Source: Fidelibacterota bacterium
GTDB lineage: Bacteria > Fidelibacterota > JAANXI01
NCBI GenBank assembly: GCA_018263365.1
Contig: JAANXI010000003.1
Coordinates: 974-20,572 of the forward strand
Length of the DNA: 19,599 bases
Reading direction: 5' to 3'
Below the pieces are notes generated by a model, which saw only the letters and a program-made list of their open reading frames with translations, made no database searches and was not told where the DNA came from. Positions 8,026-16,282 of the stretch are shown one piece after another. Numbering within the stretch: position 1 is the first letter of the stretch; each line of letters opens with the position of its first letter. The position numbers were made by a program, and so were the translations under genes.

Positions 8026-8146
8026 CATACTGAAAATATTCAGCTTGCACCATGTCAACTTTATATATCCAGTTCGATTTAAAATTTATCGGACTTTGAT
8101 AAAATAACGAATTCTTGTGAGGACCTGCAAACTGATTGGTTTCCAT

Positions 8147-8270
8147 GTCATTGGCCGTTTTCAGCGCCGATGACGGTGCAGTATCGGAATGAATAAATGC
8201 TAGAAACCGGTAACGACGCCGCCAGCGGTCGTCACCGGGAACTATTGTTCACTCAGCGCCGATGACGGTG
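8147..8270. repeat. Dispersed GC-rich repeat cluster with hairpin, copy 1
   Basis: TCAGCGCCGATGACGGTG occurs twice (8161-8178 and 8253-8270). Between them is a hairpin at 8207-8238 in which CCGGTAACGAC pairs with GTCGTCACCGG, with one mismatch. A related hairpin and a GTCATTGGCCG...TCAGCG motif recur at 11388-11450, again upstream or downstream of trk genes. Confidence 0.75.
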
Positions 8271-8300
8271 AAAACAACAGTTCAATACATTGAGAGATAG

Positions 8301-8331
8301 AAGATGCCATCTTTCCGCAAGATGGCATCTT
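8301..8331. terminator. Strong 13-bp hairpin downstream of trkH
   Basis: AAGATGCCATCTT, loop TCCGC, AAGATGGCATCTT is a perfect stem lying 72 bp beyond the trkH stop codon. There is no proper T-run on the - strand side, so intrinsic termination is uncertain; it may instead stabilise the 3' end of the trkAH message. Confidence 0.4.
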
Positions 8332-8402
8332 TCAATATAAACTAGAAAACAAATATTTGCGCTGGCAGCCCAACCAGCTTGGACAATATCTACAATTGTT
8401 GA

Positions 8403-9842
8403 TCACTTCTTCCAATATGAAGGCGACAGCAAAATAATCACGGTAAATACTTCCAGGCGCCCTATGAGCATGAAGGCAGCCAGCACCCATTTCCCCAGGC
8501 CAGGGATAAAGGCGTAATTATCCGTGGGGCCGACGTTGCCAAGTCCCGGGCCGATGTTCCCAAGCGTTGCCGCCACTGAGCCGAGGGCTGTGTCCATATT
8601 CAGTCCGAGGCCGGCCATGATAAGCACACCCAGCACAAAGAGCAGGACGAACGTGATGAACATCCCGAGGATGTTCGTCAGGGCATCTCTGGGAACCACG
8701 GTATCGCCGATTCTTACCGGAACCACCGCGTGGGGATGCACCAGGCGAACGATTTCGCTGAGCACAAACTTAAACAGCACGTAAATCCGCACGACCTTCA
8801 GACTGCCGCCGGTGGATCCGGCGCATCCGCCGATGAACATCAGGAAAAACAGCATCACCTGGGAGCTAAAGCCCCACATCTCGTAATCCGCGGTGCCGTA
8901 CCCGGTGGTGGTAACGATGGAGACGACCTGAAACAGCGTATCCTGGATGGCCACCGGAATTACGTTGTATCGGGTAAAGGTGTCAATACTGACCAGGATG
9001 AAGGCGATTCCGATGATGGACAGAAAAAATTTGAACTCCGTATTCCGAAAGTAGGATTTGATATCCCCGGTAAGCGCCCGATAGTGCAGCGCAAAGTTCG
9101 TCCCGGCGATGATCATAAACAGGATGATCACGTAATCGATGTACATACTATCAAACGCGCCGATGCTGGCGTTTCTGGTCGAAAATCCGCCGGTGGCCAT
9201 AGTGCCGAACGTATGGCACAGCGCATCGAAAAGGCTCATCCCGCCGAACATGAGCAGTACCGTCTCTGCCAGAGATATCAGGGCATACACGCTCCAGAGG
9301 ATTTTTGCGGTTTCGGTGATTCGGGGCGTCAAACGATCGGCGGTAGGGCCGGGCACCTCTGCCTTAAACAGCTGCATCCCCCCGACGCCGAGGAACGGAA
9401 GAATCGCCAGCGAGAGCACGATGATCCCCATGCCGCCGAGCCAGTGGGTAAAGCTGCGCCAGAACAGTAATCCGTGTGGCAGGATTTCGATGTTGGTGAG
9501 AATGGTCGCGCCGGTCGTTGTAAAGCCGGACATGGTTTCGAAAAAGGCGTCGGTCAGCGTCGGGATATAACCGGAAATCAGGAATGGAAGGCTGCCGAAC
9601 AGGGAGAAGCTGATCCAGCCAAAGGTGACGATGGCGAACCCTTCCTTGGGACGCAGATCCTGGTCGAATTTCGTCAGGAAAAATCCGAGGATCCCTGAGA
9701 CACTCGTGATGCCTGCGCTGATGAGCAGGGCGATATAATCCATGTCGCCGTAATAGAGCGAAAACGGGATAGGCAATAGCATCGCAATGCCTTCGAAGAT
9801 CAGCAGCAGCGACAGAATGTGGACTACGCTTTGGACTCGCAT
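8403..9842 (-). CDS. trkH: TrkH-type potassium uptake membrane subunit
   Basis: 479 aa, the usual TrkH length. It is an inner-membrane K+ channel-like subunit gated by cytoplasmic TrkA. Four pseudo-repeated pore loops can be seen: SGFTTTGATIL, GTMATGGFSTRN, VSIVTTTGYGTAD and TLGNIGPGLGNVGP, each with the Gly that forms the selectivity filter. Membrane helices begin at once (VHILSLLLIFEGIAMLLPI), and the C-terminus ends with the conserved LIGRLEVFTVIILLSPSYWKK. The start codon is 31 nt after the trkA stop, giving a trkA-trkH operon on the - strand. Confidence 0.96.
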   Translation of the reverse strand: MRVQSVVHILSLLLIFEGIAMLLPIPFSLYYGDMDYIALLISAGITSVSGILGFFLTKFDQDLRPKEGFAIVTFGWISFSLFGSLPFLISGYIPTLTDAFFETMSGFTTTGATILTNIEILPHGLLFWRSFTHWLGGMGIIVLSLAILPFLGVGGMQLFKAEVPGPTADRLTPRITETAKILWSVYALISLAETVLLMFGGMSLFDALCHTFGTMATGGFSTRNASIGAFDSMYIDYVIILFMIIAGTNFALHYRALTGDIKSYFRNTEFKFFLSIIGIAFILVSIDTFTRYNVIPVAIQDTLFQVVSIVTTTGYGTADYEMWGFSSQVMLFFLMFIGGCAGSTGGSLKVVRIYVLFKFVLSEIVRLVHPHAVVPVRIGDTVVPRDALTNILGMFITFVLLFVLGVLIMAGLGLNMDTALGSVAATLGNIGPGLGNVGPTDNYAFIPGLGKWVLAAFMLIGRLEVFTVIILLSPSYWKK

Positions 9843-9873
9843 AGGTTATCTAATAATCGTCGTTGTAGTTGAA

Positions 9874-11214
9874 TTAGTGGAACAGTTTTTCGACATCGTC
9901 CCGGGCCTGCGGCAGCGAAAAGATAATGACTTTATCGCCTACCTGAATTTGTGTCTCTCCGGTCGGGATAATAAATTCCTTGCCGCGGAGCACCGCGCCG
10001 ACAATCGCCGATTTGGGGAAGCGCAGCGACTTCAGCGGTTTTTTGGTGATCCTGGATTTTGCGCTGGCCATATATTCGATGATCTCGGCGTCGATCTCCG
10101 GGAGGCTGGCAATCGATGCGATCATCTGGTGGCGGATAAACCGCTGGACGGAATTCACCGTGATCAACTGTTTGCTGACCACCGCATCCATGCCAATTGT
10201 GGGCGTGATTGGCAGGTATTCAGTCTTGTTCACCAGCGCGATAGTGCGCGGAACTTCCAGGTGCCGGCCAACCAGCGTCGAAATAATATTGGTCTCGTCA
10301 TCGCCGGTGACAGCAACAAAGGCATCCATATCCATGAGCCCCTCCATAGCCAGTAAGTCCAGGTCGGTGCCGTCCCCGTGGATGATCAGGCTGCCGGACA
10401 GAATATCCGCAATTTCCTGGGACTTCTCAGCGTTACTTTCGATGATCTTGGTATTGATATCCGGGCTCAGATTTCGGGCGATGAACTGCCCTATCAGTCC
10501 GCCGCCAAGGATCATCACATCGTCGATTTTCGTTTCGGACTTCCCGGTGATTTCGATAATCCGGTCGATATATTCCGGGTCACAGACGATAAACAGTTGG
10601 TCGCCGCTTTTGAACTTGGTTTCGCCATCAGGAATAATAGTCCGCTGTCCCCGGTGTACGGCCACTGCCCGCTGCGGAATATCCTGATACTTCTGCGCCA
10701 GATCTTTCAATGGTATGTCCAGAACCGGAGCGCCTTTTTCTACGCGTATGCCCATCATCTGGGCTTTTCCGTCGGCGAATTCAATAACGTCGGTAGCCAC
10801 CGATTGCCGGATCAGCCGGACGATCGATGCGGCGGTCTCCTTCTCCGGATGGATAATCAGATCGATGCTGAGATCCTTTTCACTCAGGATAAAATCCTTG
10901 TCCGTAAATTCCGGATTCCGAACCCGCGCAATCGTCGTGGGGACGCCGACCTTTTTCGCAATCTGGCAGGCAAGGATGTTCACCTCATCGTTGTTCGTCA
11001 TCGCCGCGACGATATCGGCGTTTTCGATCTGTGCTTCTTTCAGGGATTCGTAACTGGCGCCGTGCCCATCCACTACCAGGGCATCCAGCTGCTCCGAGGC
11101 CCGGTGGACTCGATCCTTATCCTTTTCCAGGATGGTGATGCCGTGTTTTTCCGAAGAAAGCCGCTTGGAGAGGTGAAACCCGATATCCCCCGCACCGATA
11201 ATGACGATATTCAT
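9874..11214 (-). CDS. trkA: Trk potassium uptake regulatory subunit TrkA (two RCK domains)
   Basis: 446 aa, full length for TrkA. It contains two tandem copies of RCK_N plus RCK_C. The first Rossmann fold opens MNIVIIGAGDIGFHL and the second VMILGGGLIGQFIARNL at about residue 230; each is followed by an acidic nucleotide-ribose ligand (ILEKDKDR; IIESNAEK) and by the VVDGHG/IIHGDGTD segment. Each half ends with an RCK_C unit (ISFVEKGAPVLD-like; KSAIVGAVLRGKEF). It binds NAD(H) or ATP/ADP and gates TrkH. It is the first gene of the pair and has a 330-bp gene-free leader region. The ribosome binding site is weak. Confidence 0.96.
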   Translation of the reverse strand: MNIVIIGAGDIGFHLSKRLSSEKHGITILEKDKDRVHRASEQLDALVVDGHGASYESLKEAQIENADIVAAMTNNDEVNILACQIAKKVGVPTTIARVRNPEFTDKDFILSEKDLSIDLIIHPEKETAASIVRLIRQSVATDVIEFADGKAQMMGIRVEKGAPVLDIPLKDLAQKYQDIPQRAVAVHRGQRTIIPDGETKFKSGDQLFIVCDPEYIDRIIEITGKSETKIDDVMILGGGLIGQFIARNLSPDINTKIIESNAEKSQEIADILSGSLIIHGDGTDLDLLAMEGLMDMDAFVAVTGDDETNIISTLVGRHLEVPRTIALVNKTEYLPITPTIGMDAVVSKQLITVNSVQRFIRHQMIASIASLPEIDAEIIEYMASAKSRITKKPLKSLRFPKSAIVGAVLRGKEFIIPTGETQIQVGDKVIIFSLPQARDDVEKLFH

Positions 11215-11387
11215 ACTGGAATTCTCAGGTTGAGAGTTGGCAATTCTTTTAAAAAATCAAAGGTAATGTTAAGAGATATTCTGTGAAATTGCAGTAGAAA
11301 TCGGATGTGTGGTGGAAGAAAGTGCTTCGTTATGCCAGAGATTGCATTACCATCCCGGACGGGGATCGTGGGAATTTCCCCAAAATC

Positions 11388-11450
11388 GGTACCGACGCCG
11401 GGAGCGGTCGGCACCTTTCCCGTCATTGGCCGCTGTCAGCGTTGATTACC
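11388..11450. repeat. Dispersed GC-rich repeat with hairpin, copy 2
   Basis: GGTACCGACGCCGGGAGCGG, continuing TCGGCACC, aligns with the hairpin at 8207-8238 (shared CGACGCCG..AGCGGTCG). It is followed by GTCATTGGCCG and TCAGCG motifs also present at 8147-8166. The two copies flank the trkAH operon. Confidence 0.65.
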
Positions 11451-11474
11451 GATGGTACATAAACTGAGGTGTTT

Positions 11475-11497
11475 TCTCCCCCTTACGAAGGGGGAGA
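11475..11497. repeat. Pyrimidine/purine hairpin repeat, copy 2
   Basis: TCTCCCCCTT pairs exactly with AAGGGGGAGA around an ACG loop. It lies just past the 3' end of the methyltransferase gene and may serve as its terminator stem, though no T-run follows on the - strand. Confidence 0.7.
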
Positions 11498-11544
11498 ATC
11501 AAAGAGGGGGTTGTATTGCGCAATATAATTTCAGAACTCCTCCC

Positions 11545-12291
11545 TTATTCGTTCCGCCCCATACGCACCCGAATCGGCCAGGTAACCACCTTTTCCCGAT
11601 CCGGGTTTTTCCAGAGCGTTGCGACCCTCGCCCGGATCTCATCGATGGGACTGTAGCCGTTATCCTGCTGAAAGCGTTTGGCGGCGGACCAGGTATTCAG
11701 GTACCCGAAAAAGTGCTCCAGATCCCAGTGATGTTCGGCGCGGAATTCCGGCGCTTCGATCTCCTCGAAGGGAAAATCGATATTCGCGTACCCGTTATCC
11801 ACATGCTTTCGTTCCGGGGGCCAGTACGGTCCGACAATCTCCTCAGTGAATTCGCTGATAATCGCGTCAAGTTCCGGCGAAACTGACGGTTTCATATAGC
11901 ACCACGCCGCCAGGACGCCTTCCGGGGTTAATACGCGCCGCACCTCACCGAAGAACGCGTCAAAGTCGAACCAGTGGAGCGCCTGCGAGACCGTAACGGC
12001 ATCTATGGAATTATATTGCAGGCCGGAGTGATAGGCCGTTCCCACATAATAGGTAATTTGCTCATGCGGGTACGCATTTTCGATCTGCCGGGCGCTGGCA
12101 TCGCTGGCAAAGATTTGCGAGAAGTGCGGGGTCAATCCGAGGGCCGTCTGCCCGCTGCCGGTGGCGCAGTCCCAGGCGATCTCCGTATCAGGTGCATTGT
12201 TTGCGACGAACCGGAATAACGCATCGGGATACCCGGGCCGGTACCGGGAATACTCTTTGGCGTGACCGGAGAACAGGTCCTTGAATTTCAT
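11545..12291 (-). CDS. Class I SAM-dependent methyltransferase
   Basis: 248 aa. The N-terminus DLFSGHAKEYSRYRPGYPDALF is typical of the small-molecule methyltransferase group that includes yeast trans-aconitate methyltransferase-like proteins. Motif I is WDCATGSGQTALGL (SAM-binding glycine loop), motif II ASDASARQIENA, motif IV AVTVSQALHWFDFDAFFGEVRRVL, and post-motif residues GVLAAWCY. The C-terminal half (EEIVGPYWPPERKHVDNGY) gives substrate specificity and resembles the same group. The substrate is unknown. It starts 39 bp after the Bax-inhibitor gene on the same strand, probably one transcript. Confidence 0.9.
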   Translation of the reverse strand: MKFKDLFSGHAKEYSRYRPGYPDALFRFVANNAPDTEIAWDCATGSGQTALGLTPHFSQIFASDASARQIENAYPHEQITYYVGTAYHSGLQYNSIDAVTVSQALHWFDFDAFFGEVRRVLTPEGVLAAWCYMKPSVSPELDAIISEFTEEIVGPYWPPERKHVDNGYANIDFPFEEIEAPEFRAEHHWDLEHFFGYLNTWSAAKRFQQDNGYSPIDEIRARVATLWKNPDREKVVTWPIRVRMGRNE

Positions 12292-12330
12292 CGGTAATTC
12301 TTCGTTCTGCTCAGAATGGCTGCCGGGAAA

Positions 12331-13074
12331 TCAGCGCCTGTTGAGTTTGGCCAGCAATCGGAGAATTTCCACGTAGAGCCAGACGAGCGTAACGAGCAGA
12401 CCGAACGCGGCAAACCACTCCATATATCGCGGAGCGCCCTGTTCCACCCCGGATTCGATGAAGTCGAAATCCAGTACCAGGTTGAGGGCGGCGATAATCA
12501 CGACGAACACGCTGAATCCGATGCCCACGATACCGCTCTCGTGGATCATCGGCATATTGACGCCGAAAAATCCCAGAATCCAGGTGAGCATATAGACCAA
12601 AAAAATCCCGCCGGTGGCAGCGACGACGCCGAGCCTGAAGTTTTGTGTGACCTTGATCAGCCCGGATCGATAGGCGGCGAGCAGACCAAACAGCGTTCCG
12701 AAGGTCAGGAAAACCGCCTGCAACACAATCCCCGGGTATTGGGCCTCGAAGATGGCGGAGATGCCGCCAAGGAAGGCTCCCTCGAGCAGGGCGTATAACG
12801 GTGCTGTCGCCGGCGCCCATGTTTTCTTGAATACGGTGATCACTGCCACGATGAGTCCGCCGACTGCCCCTCCGATTGCATACGGCATCACGGCGCCGGC
12901 CGATCCGCTGGAGAAAAACATATTCCAGACCCAGAAGGCCGGGAGCATCAGGAGGATAAGCAAAAATGCCGTCCGGTTGACCGTCCCCTGCATGGACATT
13001 GTCTCACGTCCCGACGCGGCAACCTCATAATCCTGAAATGTCTTTGAGTTCAATGCTGGATTTGCTGTGCGCAT
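12331..13074 (-). CDS. Bax inhibitor-1/YccA family integral membrane protein
   Basis: 247 aa with seven hydrophobic segments after a 30-residue polar N-terminus. The opening ANPALNSKTFQ...MSMQGTVNRTAFLL is characteristic of the bacterial BaxI_1 subfamily, and the final helices VFVVIIAALNLVLDFDFIESG and the Asp pair DFDF correspond to the conserved pH/Ca2+-sensing aspartates of BI-1 (BsYetJ) channels. Homologues are leak channels or FtsH-associated proteins; the role here is not known. The ATG at 13074 follows CGGAG at 5 nt. It is upstream of, and probably co-transcribed with, the methyltransferase gene. Confidence 0.92.
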   Translation of the reverse strand: MRTANPALNSKTFQDYEVAASGRETMSMQGTVNRTAFLLILLMLPAFWVWNMFFSSGSAGAVMPYAIGGAVGGLIVAVITVFKKTWAPATAPLYALLEGAFLGGISAIFEAQYPGIVLQAVFLTFGTLFGLLAAYRSGLIKVTQNFRLGVVAATGGIFLVYMLTWILGFFGVNMPMIHESGIVGIGFSVFVVIIAALNLVLDFDFIESGVEQGAPRYMEWFAAFGLLVTLVWLYVEILRLLAKLNRR

Positions 13075-13159
13075 ATATACTCCGTTGTTAGTTTCGGTTT
13101 TTTGTGTGTAAGGATAATATATACTGTGATGATTGTCTAAGAAATTTTTTCAAAGGCGA

Positions 13160-13191
13160 CCGCTTAAACCCACTTCGCGGACTTTAAGCGG
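13160..13191. repeat. CCGCTTAAA / TTTAAGCGG dyad, copy 2
   Basis: A 9-bp perfect stem with the centre CCCACTTCGCGGAC, matching copy 1 at 6408-6441 (shared CCGCTTAAACCC and CGGACTTTAAGCGGG). It lies in the 147-bp gap between the alpha/beta hydrolase and the BI-1 gene. Confidence 0.85.
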
Positions 13192-13221
13192 GATGAACAC
13201 TCGAACACAATAACACTGCCT

Positions 13222-13980
13222 TTAAAGATATCTCCGCATCCAGGTGGCGATGAGATCCCCGACATACCGCGCCTCTGATTCCTCCAGGATCAGGTGGCCC
13301 ATCTTATCCAGGGAGATGTAACTCTTGGGGTGCTTCGCCGTCTGGAAAATTTCTGCAGCATTACGGATATCCACCGTATCGTCGTTCGGCGAGTGGAGGA
13401 TTAGCAGCGGTCGATCCAGTTCCCGGATAAAGTGATCCATGCGGGTCTTCTCCAGATCATCAAAGAACTGTTTCGTCAGAGTAAACGTCTGACCGCCGAT
13501 AGTCACTTCAGCTGCCCCTTCGGACTTTACCACATCCCGTTTTTGCTTCAGGATGCCGCTGAGATGGTTGGGATTCGACGGCGCCGCAATCGTGACAATC
13601 GCCTGAGAGTCCGGGATGTCATGCGCCGCCTGTAATACCGCGGCCCCGCCCATGGAATGGCCGATGAGAAACCGCGGGGATTTATAGTTTTTGGATAGGA
13701 AATTAGCAGCCGCAACCAGGTCGGACACGGTGGTGGAAAAGTTCGTCTCCGGGAAATCTCCTTCGCTCTCGCCGATGCCGGTAAAGTCGAATCGCAGCAC
13801 TCCCAGTCCGTGCGCCGTCAGCGATTTATTGATGTTGACGATAGGCTTCAGGTTTTTTCCGCACGTGAAACAGTGAGCAAAAATCCCGTACGAGGTCACC
13901 TGCCCATCATCCGGGAGGTCCAAATAGGCAGCCAGCTGCTGGCCATTTGCATTAGGAAATCGAATACGTTGTGAGGGCAT
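13222..13980 (-). CDS. Alpha/beta hydrolase related to the hydrolase half of hydrolase-OsmC fusion proteins
   Basis: 252 aa. The nucleophile elbow is IGHSMGGAAV (Ser109), the acid is in LHSPNDDTV (Asp200), and the catalytic His is in DKMGHLIL (His229). The segment GIFAHCFTCGKNLKP and the oxyanion-side RFDFTGIGESEGDF are typical of the hydrolase domain that in many bacteria is fused to an OsmC peroxidase domain. Here the protein ends at the hydrolase (WMRRYL) with no OsmC partner. The ATG at 13980 follows GGGAG at 7 nt. The substrate is unknown; acyl or ester hydrolysis is expected. Confidence 0.88.
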   Translation of the reverse strand: MPSQRIRFPNANGQQLAAYLDLPDDGQVTSYGIFAHCFTCGKNLKPIVNINKSLTAHGLGVLRFDFTGIGESEGDFPETNFSTTVSDLVAAANFLSKNYKSPRFLIGHSMGGAAVLQAAHDIPDSQAIVTIAAPSNPNHLSGILKQKRDVVKSEGAAEVTIGGQTFTLTKQFFDDLEKTRMDHFIRELDRPLLILHSPNDDTVDIRNAAEIFQTAKHPKSYISLDKMGHLILEESEARYVGDLIATWMRRYL

Positions 13981-14069
13981 GACTACACTCCCGGGAGCAT
14001 CTGTTATTCAATTTTCAGCAGTCCAATAGACAATGTATCATTTGAGAATTTGAGGTTCGACGGGAAAAT

Positions 14070-14112
14070 TAGGTATAAGGAGATAGGGTATAAGGTATAA
14101 GGTATAAGGTAA
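14070..14112. repeat. Imperfect GGTATAA heptamer string
   Basis: Repeated AGGTATAAGG units; a degenerate relative is at 16144-16175. These look like slippage-prone intergenic sequence and not a coding repeat. Confidence 0.8.
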
Positions 14113-14434
14113 GAAACACCAGTGTTATCGTGTTACAGTTTGAACAGCTGTGAGATGTGAAACGTGAGACGTGAGAACAGAGAAAAGAGCAGGAAGAAAG
14201 GATAACTCAGAAGGGAGAACGGAAAAAGACTAAAGCGGTATGTTGTTCGTCGAAACAACCGAGCGCTGTTTTGACTGATGAGGGCAATTTGCAGGTAGCG
14301 TTGGAAGAGGCTGATTTTTACTCTATGAGAAACAGTGGGAGGAGAATGGAACAGCCCGGCAGCCAATAGGTGGTGGGTGATTGGCCATATACGAAAGACA
14401 TGCATTCGTCCGCTCACTCCGTGGGTAACTCCGT

Positions 14435-14450
14435 CCCCCTTCAAAGGGGG
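14435..14450. repeat. Pyrimidine/purine hairpin repeat, copy 3
   Basis: CCCCCTT, loop CA, AAGGGGG. Same design as 4460-4483 and 11475-11497. Confidence 0.65.
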
Positions 14451-14631
14451 AACGCGTTGAGGAGAGAACTGTGAGAGGATTTCGGAAGCGGATTTTGGGA
14501 TTGCGGACCAGTGGTCATTCTGACAGCGGCGGGTGCAAATGTACGCCGCCCAAATCCCCTTTCGCAAAATGAGGAATACGGATGGGTGACCACATGAAAT
14601 AATCGTTAAAATTTTCACAGGATAAACCCGA

Positions 14632-14667
14632 TGAAATAATTCGTCGCTGCGAATTCCTATAATTTCA
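14632..14667. terminator. Compound hairpin just past the sorting-domain gene
   Basis: Inner stem AATTCG/CGAATT (loop TCGCTG) and outer stem TGAAAT/ATTTCA separated by a 6-nt bulge on one side. It begins 16 bp beyond the stop codon of the - strand gene. There is no U-run, so it may be a dispersed repeat that also ends or protects the transcript. Confidence 0.4.
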
Positions 14668-14683
14668 CAGGGCAGGCAGAGTT

Positions 14684-15502
14684 TTACTTCAGATAAATTG
14701 CTTTCTTTCCGCCCAGGGGTTGGCCGTCCAGTTCAATCTGATAAAAGTAGGTGCCGGCGCTGAATTCAGAAGCATCCCAGGGATAGGTGTACATGCCGGA
14801 GGCCTGTTCGGCATCCACCAACACGTCGATCAGCTCGCCATGCACGTTATAGATGTTGAGATTGACATGTCCTTTTTCGCCGATGGAATAGCGAATCATC
14901 GTGGATTGATTGAACGGGTTCGGATAGTTTTGGTACAGTTTGAAGTACGGCGGAATCCCACCAACCAGACTTGAGCCGGCCGGCTGCGGGATGTCCGTAT
15001 CGTAGATGTAGGTTTTGTACAGTGTATCCCCGGAGATCGTATTTATGATGAGGGTGAGTTTGGACTTGCTGCCCAGATTGACAAGAAACGGGATCATCTG
15101 CGTCCCCGGCTTTTCGGTGTGCTTAAAAATGGTAGCATTATTGATAACATCGATAATCGAAAAACTGGAGTGATCCCACATCAGCACGTCGGTATGTCCG
15201 TCCCGGTTATAGTCGCGATACGGATAATGAATCCTGGGATTGCGGACCAGGGCGGAGGTGATATTCACATCGCTGGGAAACAGCCGTTTACCGGGAAGCA
15301 TCCAGAGAAGGCTGTAATTGCGGCTGTGATAGAAAAAGGTGGTATCATTGCGCATGGTCACCAGTTCCGCTAGCCCGTTATTGTCCACATCGATGACATC
15401 GAGCACGGGGTAATCCAGTTCCCATCGCTGGGTAATGAATTGACTGGGAGCCATAGAAGCGAAAATAAAAACCAGGAGTCCGGCACAGAGTACGCGTCGC
15501 AT
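14684..15502 (-). CDS. Exported protein with type IX C-terminal sorting domain and FG-GAP/VCBS-like region
   Basis: 272 aa from the ATG at 15502, which has AGGAGG spaced 6 nt; an in-frame GTG 15 bp upstream overlaps that ribosome binding site and is unlikely. A signal peptide (MRRVLCAGLLVFIFASMAPSQ) is followed by short calcium-loop-like elements, DVDNNGLAELV and DYNRDGHTDVLMWD, resembling one or two degenerate VCBS/FG-GAP blades. The last 80 residues, from LYQNYPNPFNQSTMIRYSI to GGKKAIYLK, are a clear type A Por sorting domain. It is probably secreted and anchored at the surface by the type IX system; no partner genes are adjacent. Monocistronic, on the - strand. Confidence 0.88.
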   Translation of the reverse strand: MRRVLCAGLLVFIFASMAPSQFITQRWELDYPVLDVIDVDNNGLAELVTMRNDTTFFYHSRNYSLLWMLPGKRLFPSDVNITSALVRNPRIHYPYRDYNRDGHTDVLMWDHSSFSIIDVINNATIFKHTEKPGTQMIPFLVNLGSKSKLTLIINTISGDTLYKTYIYDTDIPQPAGSSLVGGIPPYFKLYQNYPNPFNQSTMIRYSIGEKGHVNLNIYNVHGELIDVLVDAEQASGMYTYPWDASEFSAGTYFYQIELDGQPLGGKKAIYLK

Positions 15503-15517
15503 GGTATTCCTCCTCAC

Positions 15518-16282
15518 GCTGTTGATGTACTAAACACAACTACTTATTTGCATATCCTGCCAACAGATCAAAGACGACCAATCAACCCGGATGAATAACC
15601 AAAATCCGAATTATACCAAAGATGCTCCTTTCGCGGGGCGAAATCAACTGAAACCCATCTAATCGATGTCCACAATCGCAAAAATTGTGGCAAATGATCC
15701 ACCCCGGCTATTTTTGATCATCTGAAGAATAATTTGACGTCCGTAAAGTCAGGTTTTTCCTACATTTCGTATTGATTCGGGGGAATCAACGTGCTACTTT
15801 TCACTCATACGAATTTTGCGGATAAATACCTCACCTGAGAGAAGGTATCATACTGGAATTATACGGATAATCAATCTGATGCTCCGTTAATAACGTTGGG
15901 GTTATTTTGGCTTCGGGTTGATTTATCGTCAGTGTGAGTATTGACGGTATGCAAGGTATTTGACTGCAAGATTGACTGCTAGCGACAGGTTCTTTTCACC
16001 ATTTGTATGCACAAGGTGTCGTTGAGGTATTTCGAGCACTACGGGGAGTAGAAAACGTAGGACTACCCACAACAATTGCGGCGAATATCGATGATTGCGC
16101 ATGATCAGTCCTGTGACTGAGGTGGCGAAGCCGCATCAGGAATTGGGTATAAGGGTATTAGGTATAGGGTATAGAGTGGGTTTAGGAAATGGTAGGAGGT
16201 GAAAATTTCGTCGCGAGTTGCCCGTTATGGTGATGATAATACTACAGAATATTTACCTTTCATTTCATCCGGGATTTTCAAA
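15518..16282. other. Gene-free stretch between the sorting-domain gene and the integron integrase
   Basis: About 765 bp with no credible open frame on either strand. Small dyads are visible: CCACAAT/ATTGTGG at 15670-15690 and TTGATTC-GGGG-GAATCAA at 15772-15789. A GGTATAAGG-like string at 16144-16175 resembles 14070-14112. I see no attC-like pair and no recognisable gene remnant, so its content is unexplained. Confidence 0.5.

Larger units (their letters stand above)
7707..8402. other. Gene-free repeat region between trkH and kptA
   Basis: About 700 bp with no credible gene on either strand. It holds, in order, a MITE-like element (7739-7898) with target duplication, a 28-bp palindrome (7998-8025), a dispersed repeat around 8147-8270 with a 32-bp hairpin, and a 13-bp-stem hairpin (8301-8331) past the trkH stop. 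Confidence 0.7.
11215..11544. other. Gene-free region upstream of trkA with two dispersed repeats
   Basis: No open frame of note. It includes a GC-rich hairpin at 11388-11415 related to 8207-8238, the shared motif GTCATTGGCCG...TCAGCG around 11422-11441, and the CTCCCCCTT/AAGGGGGAG hairpin at 11475-11497. I looked for a potassium-gene riboswitch (ydaO-type) in the trkA leader and saw no convincing conserved core. Confidence 0.55.
13981..14683. other. Gene-free region with low-complexity strings and hairpins
   Basis: About 700 bp. Features seen are an imperfect GGTATAA heptamer string (about 14070-14112), a GTGAGANGTGA string (14150-14177), the CCCCCTT/AAGGGGG hairpin (14435-14450) and a compound hairpin 16 bp past the sorting-domain gene (14632-14667). 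An open frame of 161 codons crosses these strings on the - strand but has no coding character. Confidence 0.6.

Noticed and set aside
10378..11286. 302-codon open frame on the + strand
   Set aside because: Lies antisense to trkA, whose domains are unambiguous; repeated Asp/Ile-rich content reflects the opposite strand.
11215..11387. Potassium-gene riboswitch (c-di-AMP type) in the trkA leader
   Set aside because: I could not find the conserved core or pairing pattern; only short unrelated hairpins are present.
14133..14618. 161-codon open frame on the - strand
   Set aside because: It runs through heptamer strings and the CCCCCTT hairpin, is rich in Ser/Phe/Leu from low-complexity sequence, and has no ribosome binding site or recognisable domain.
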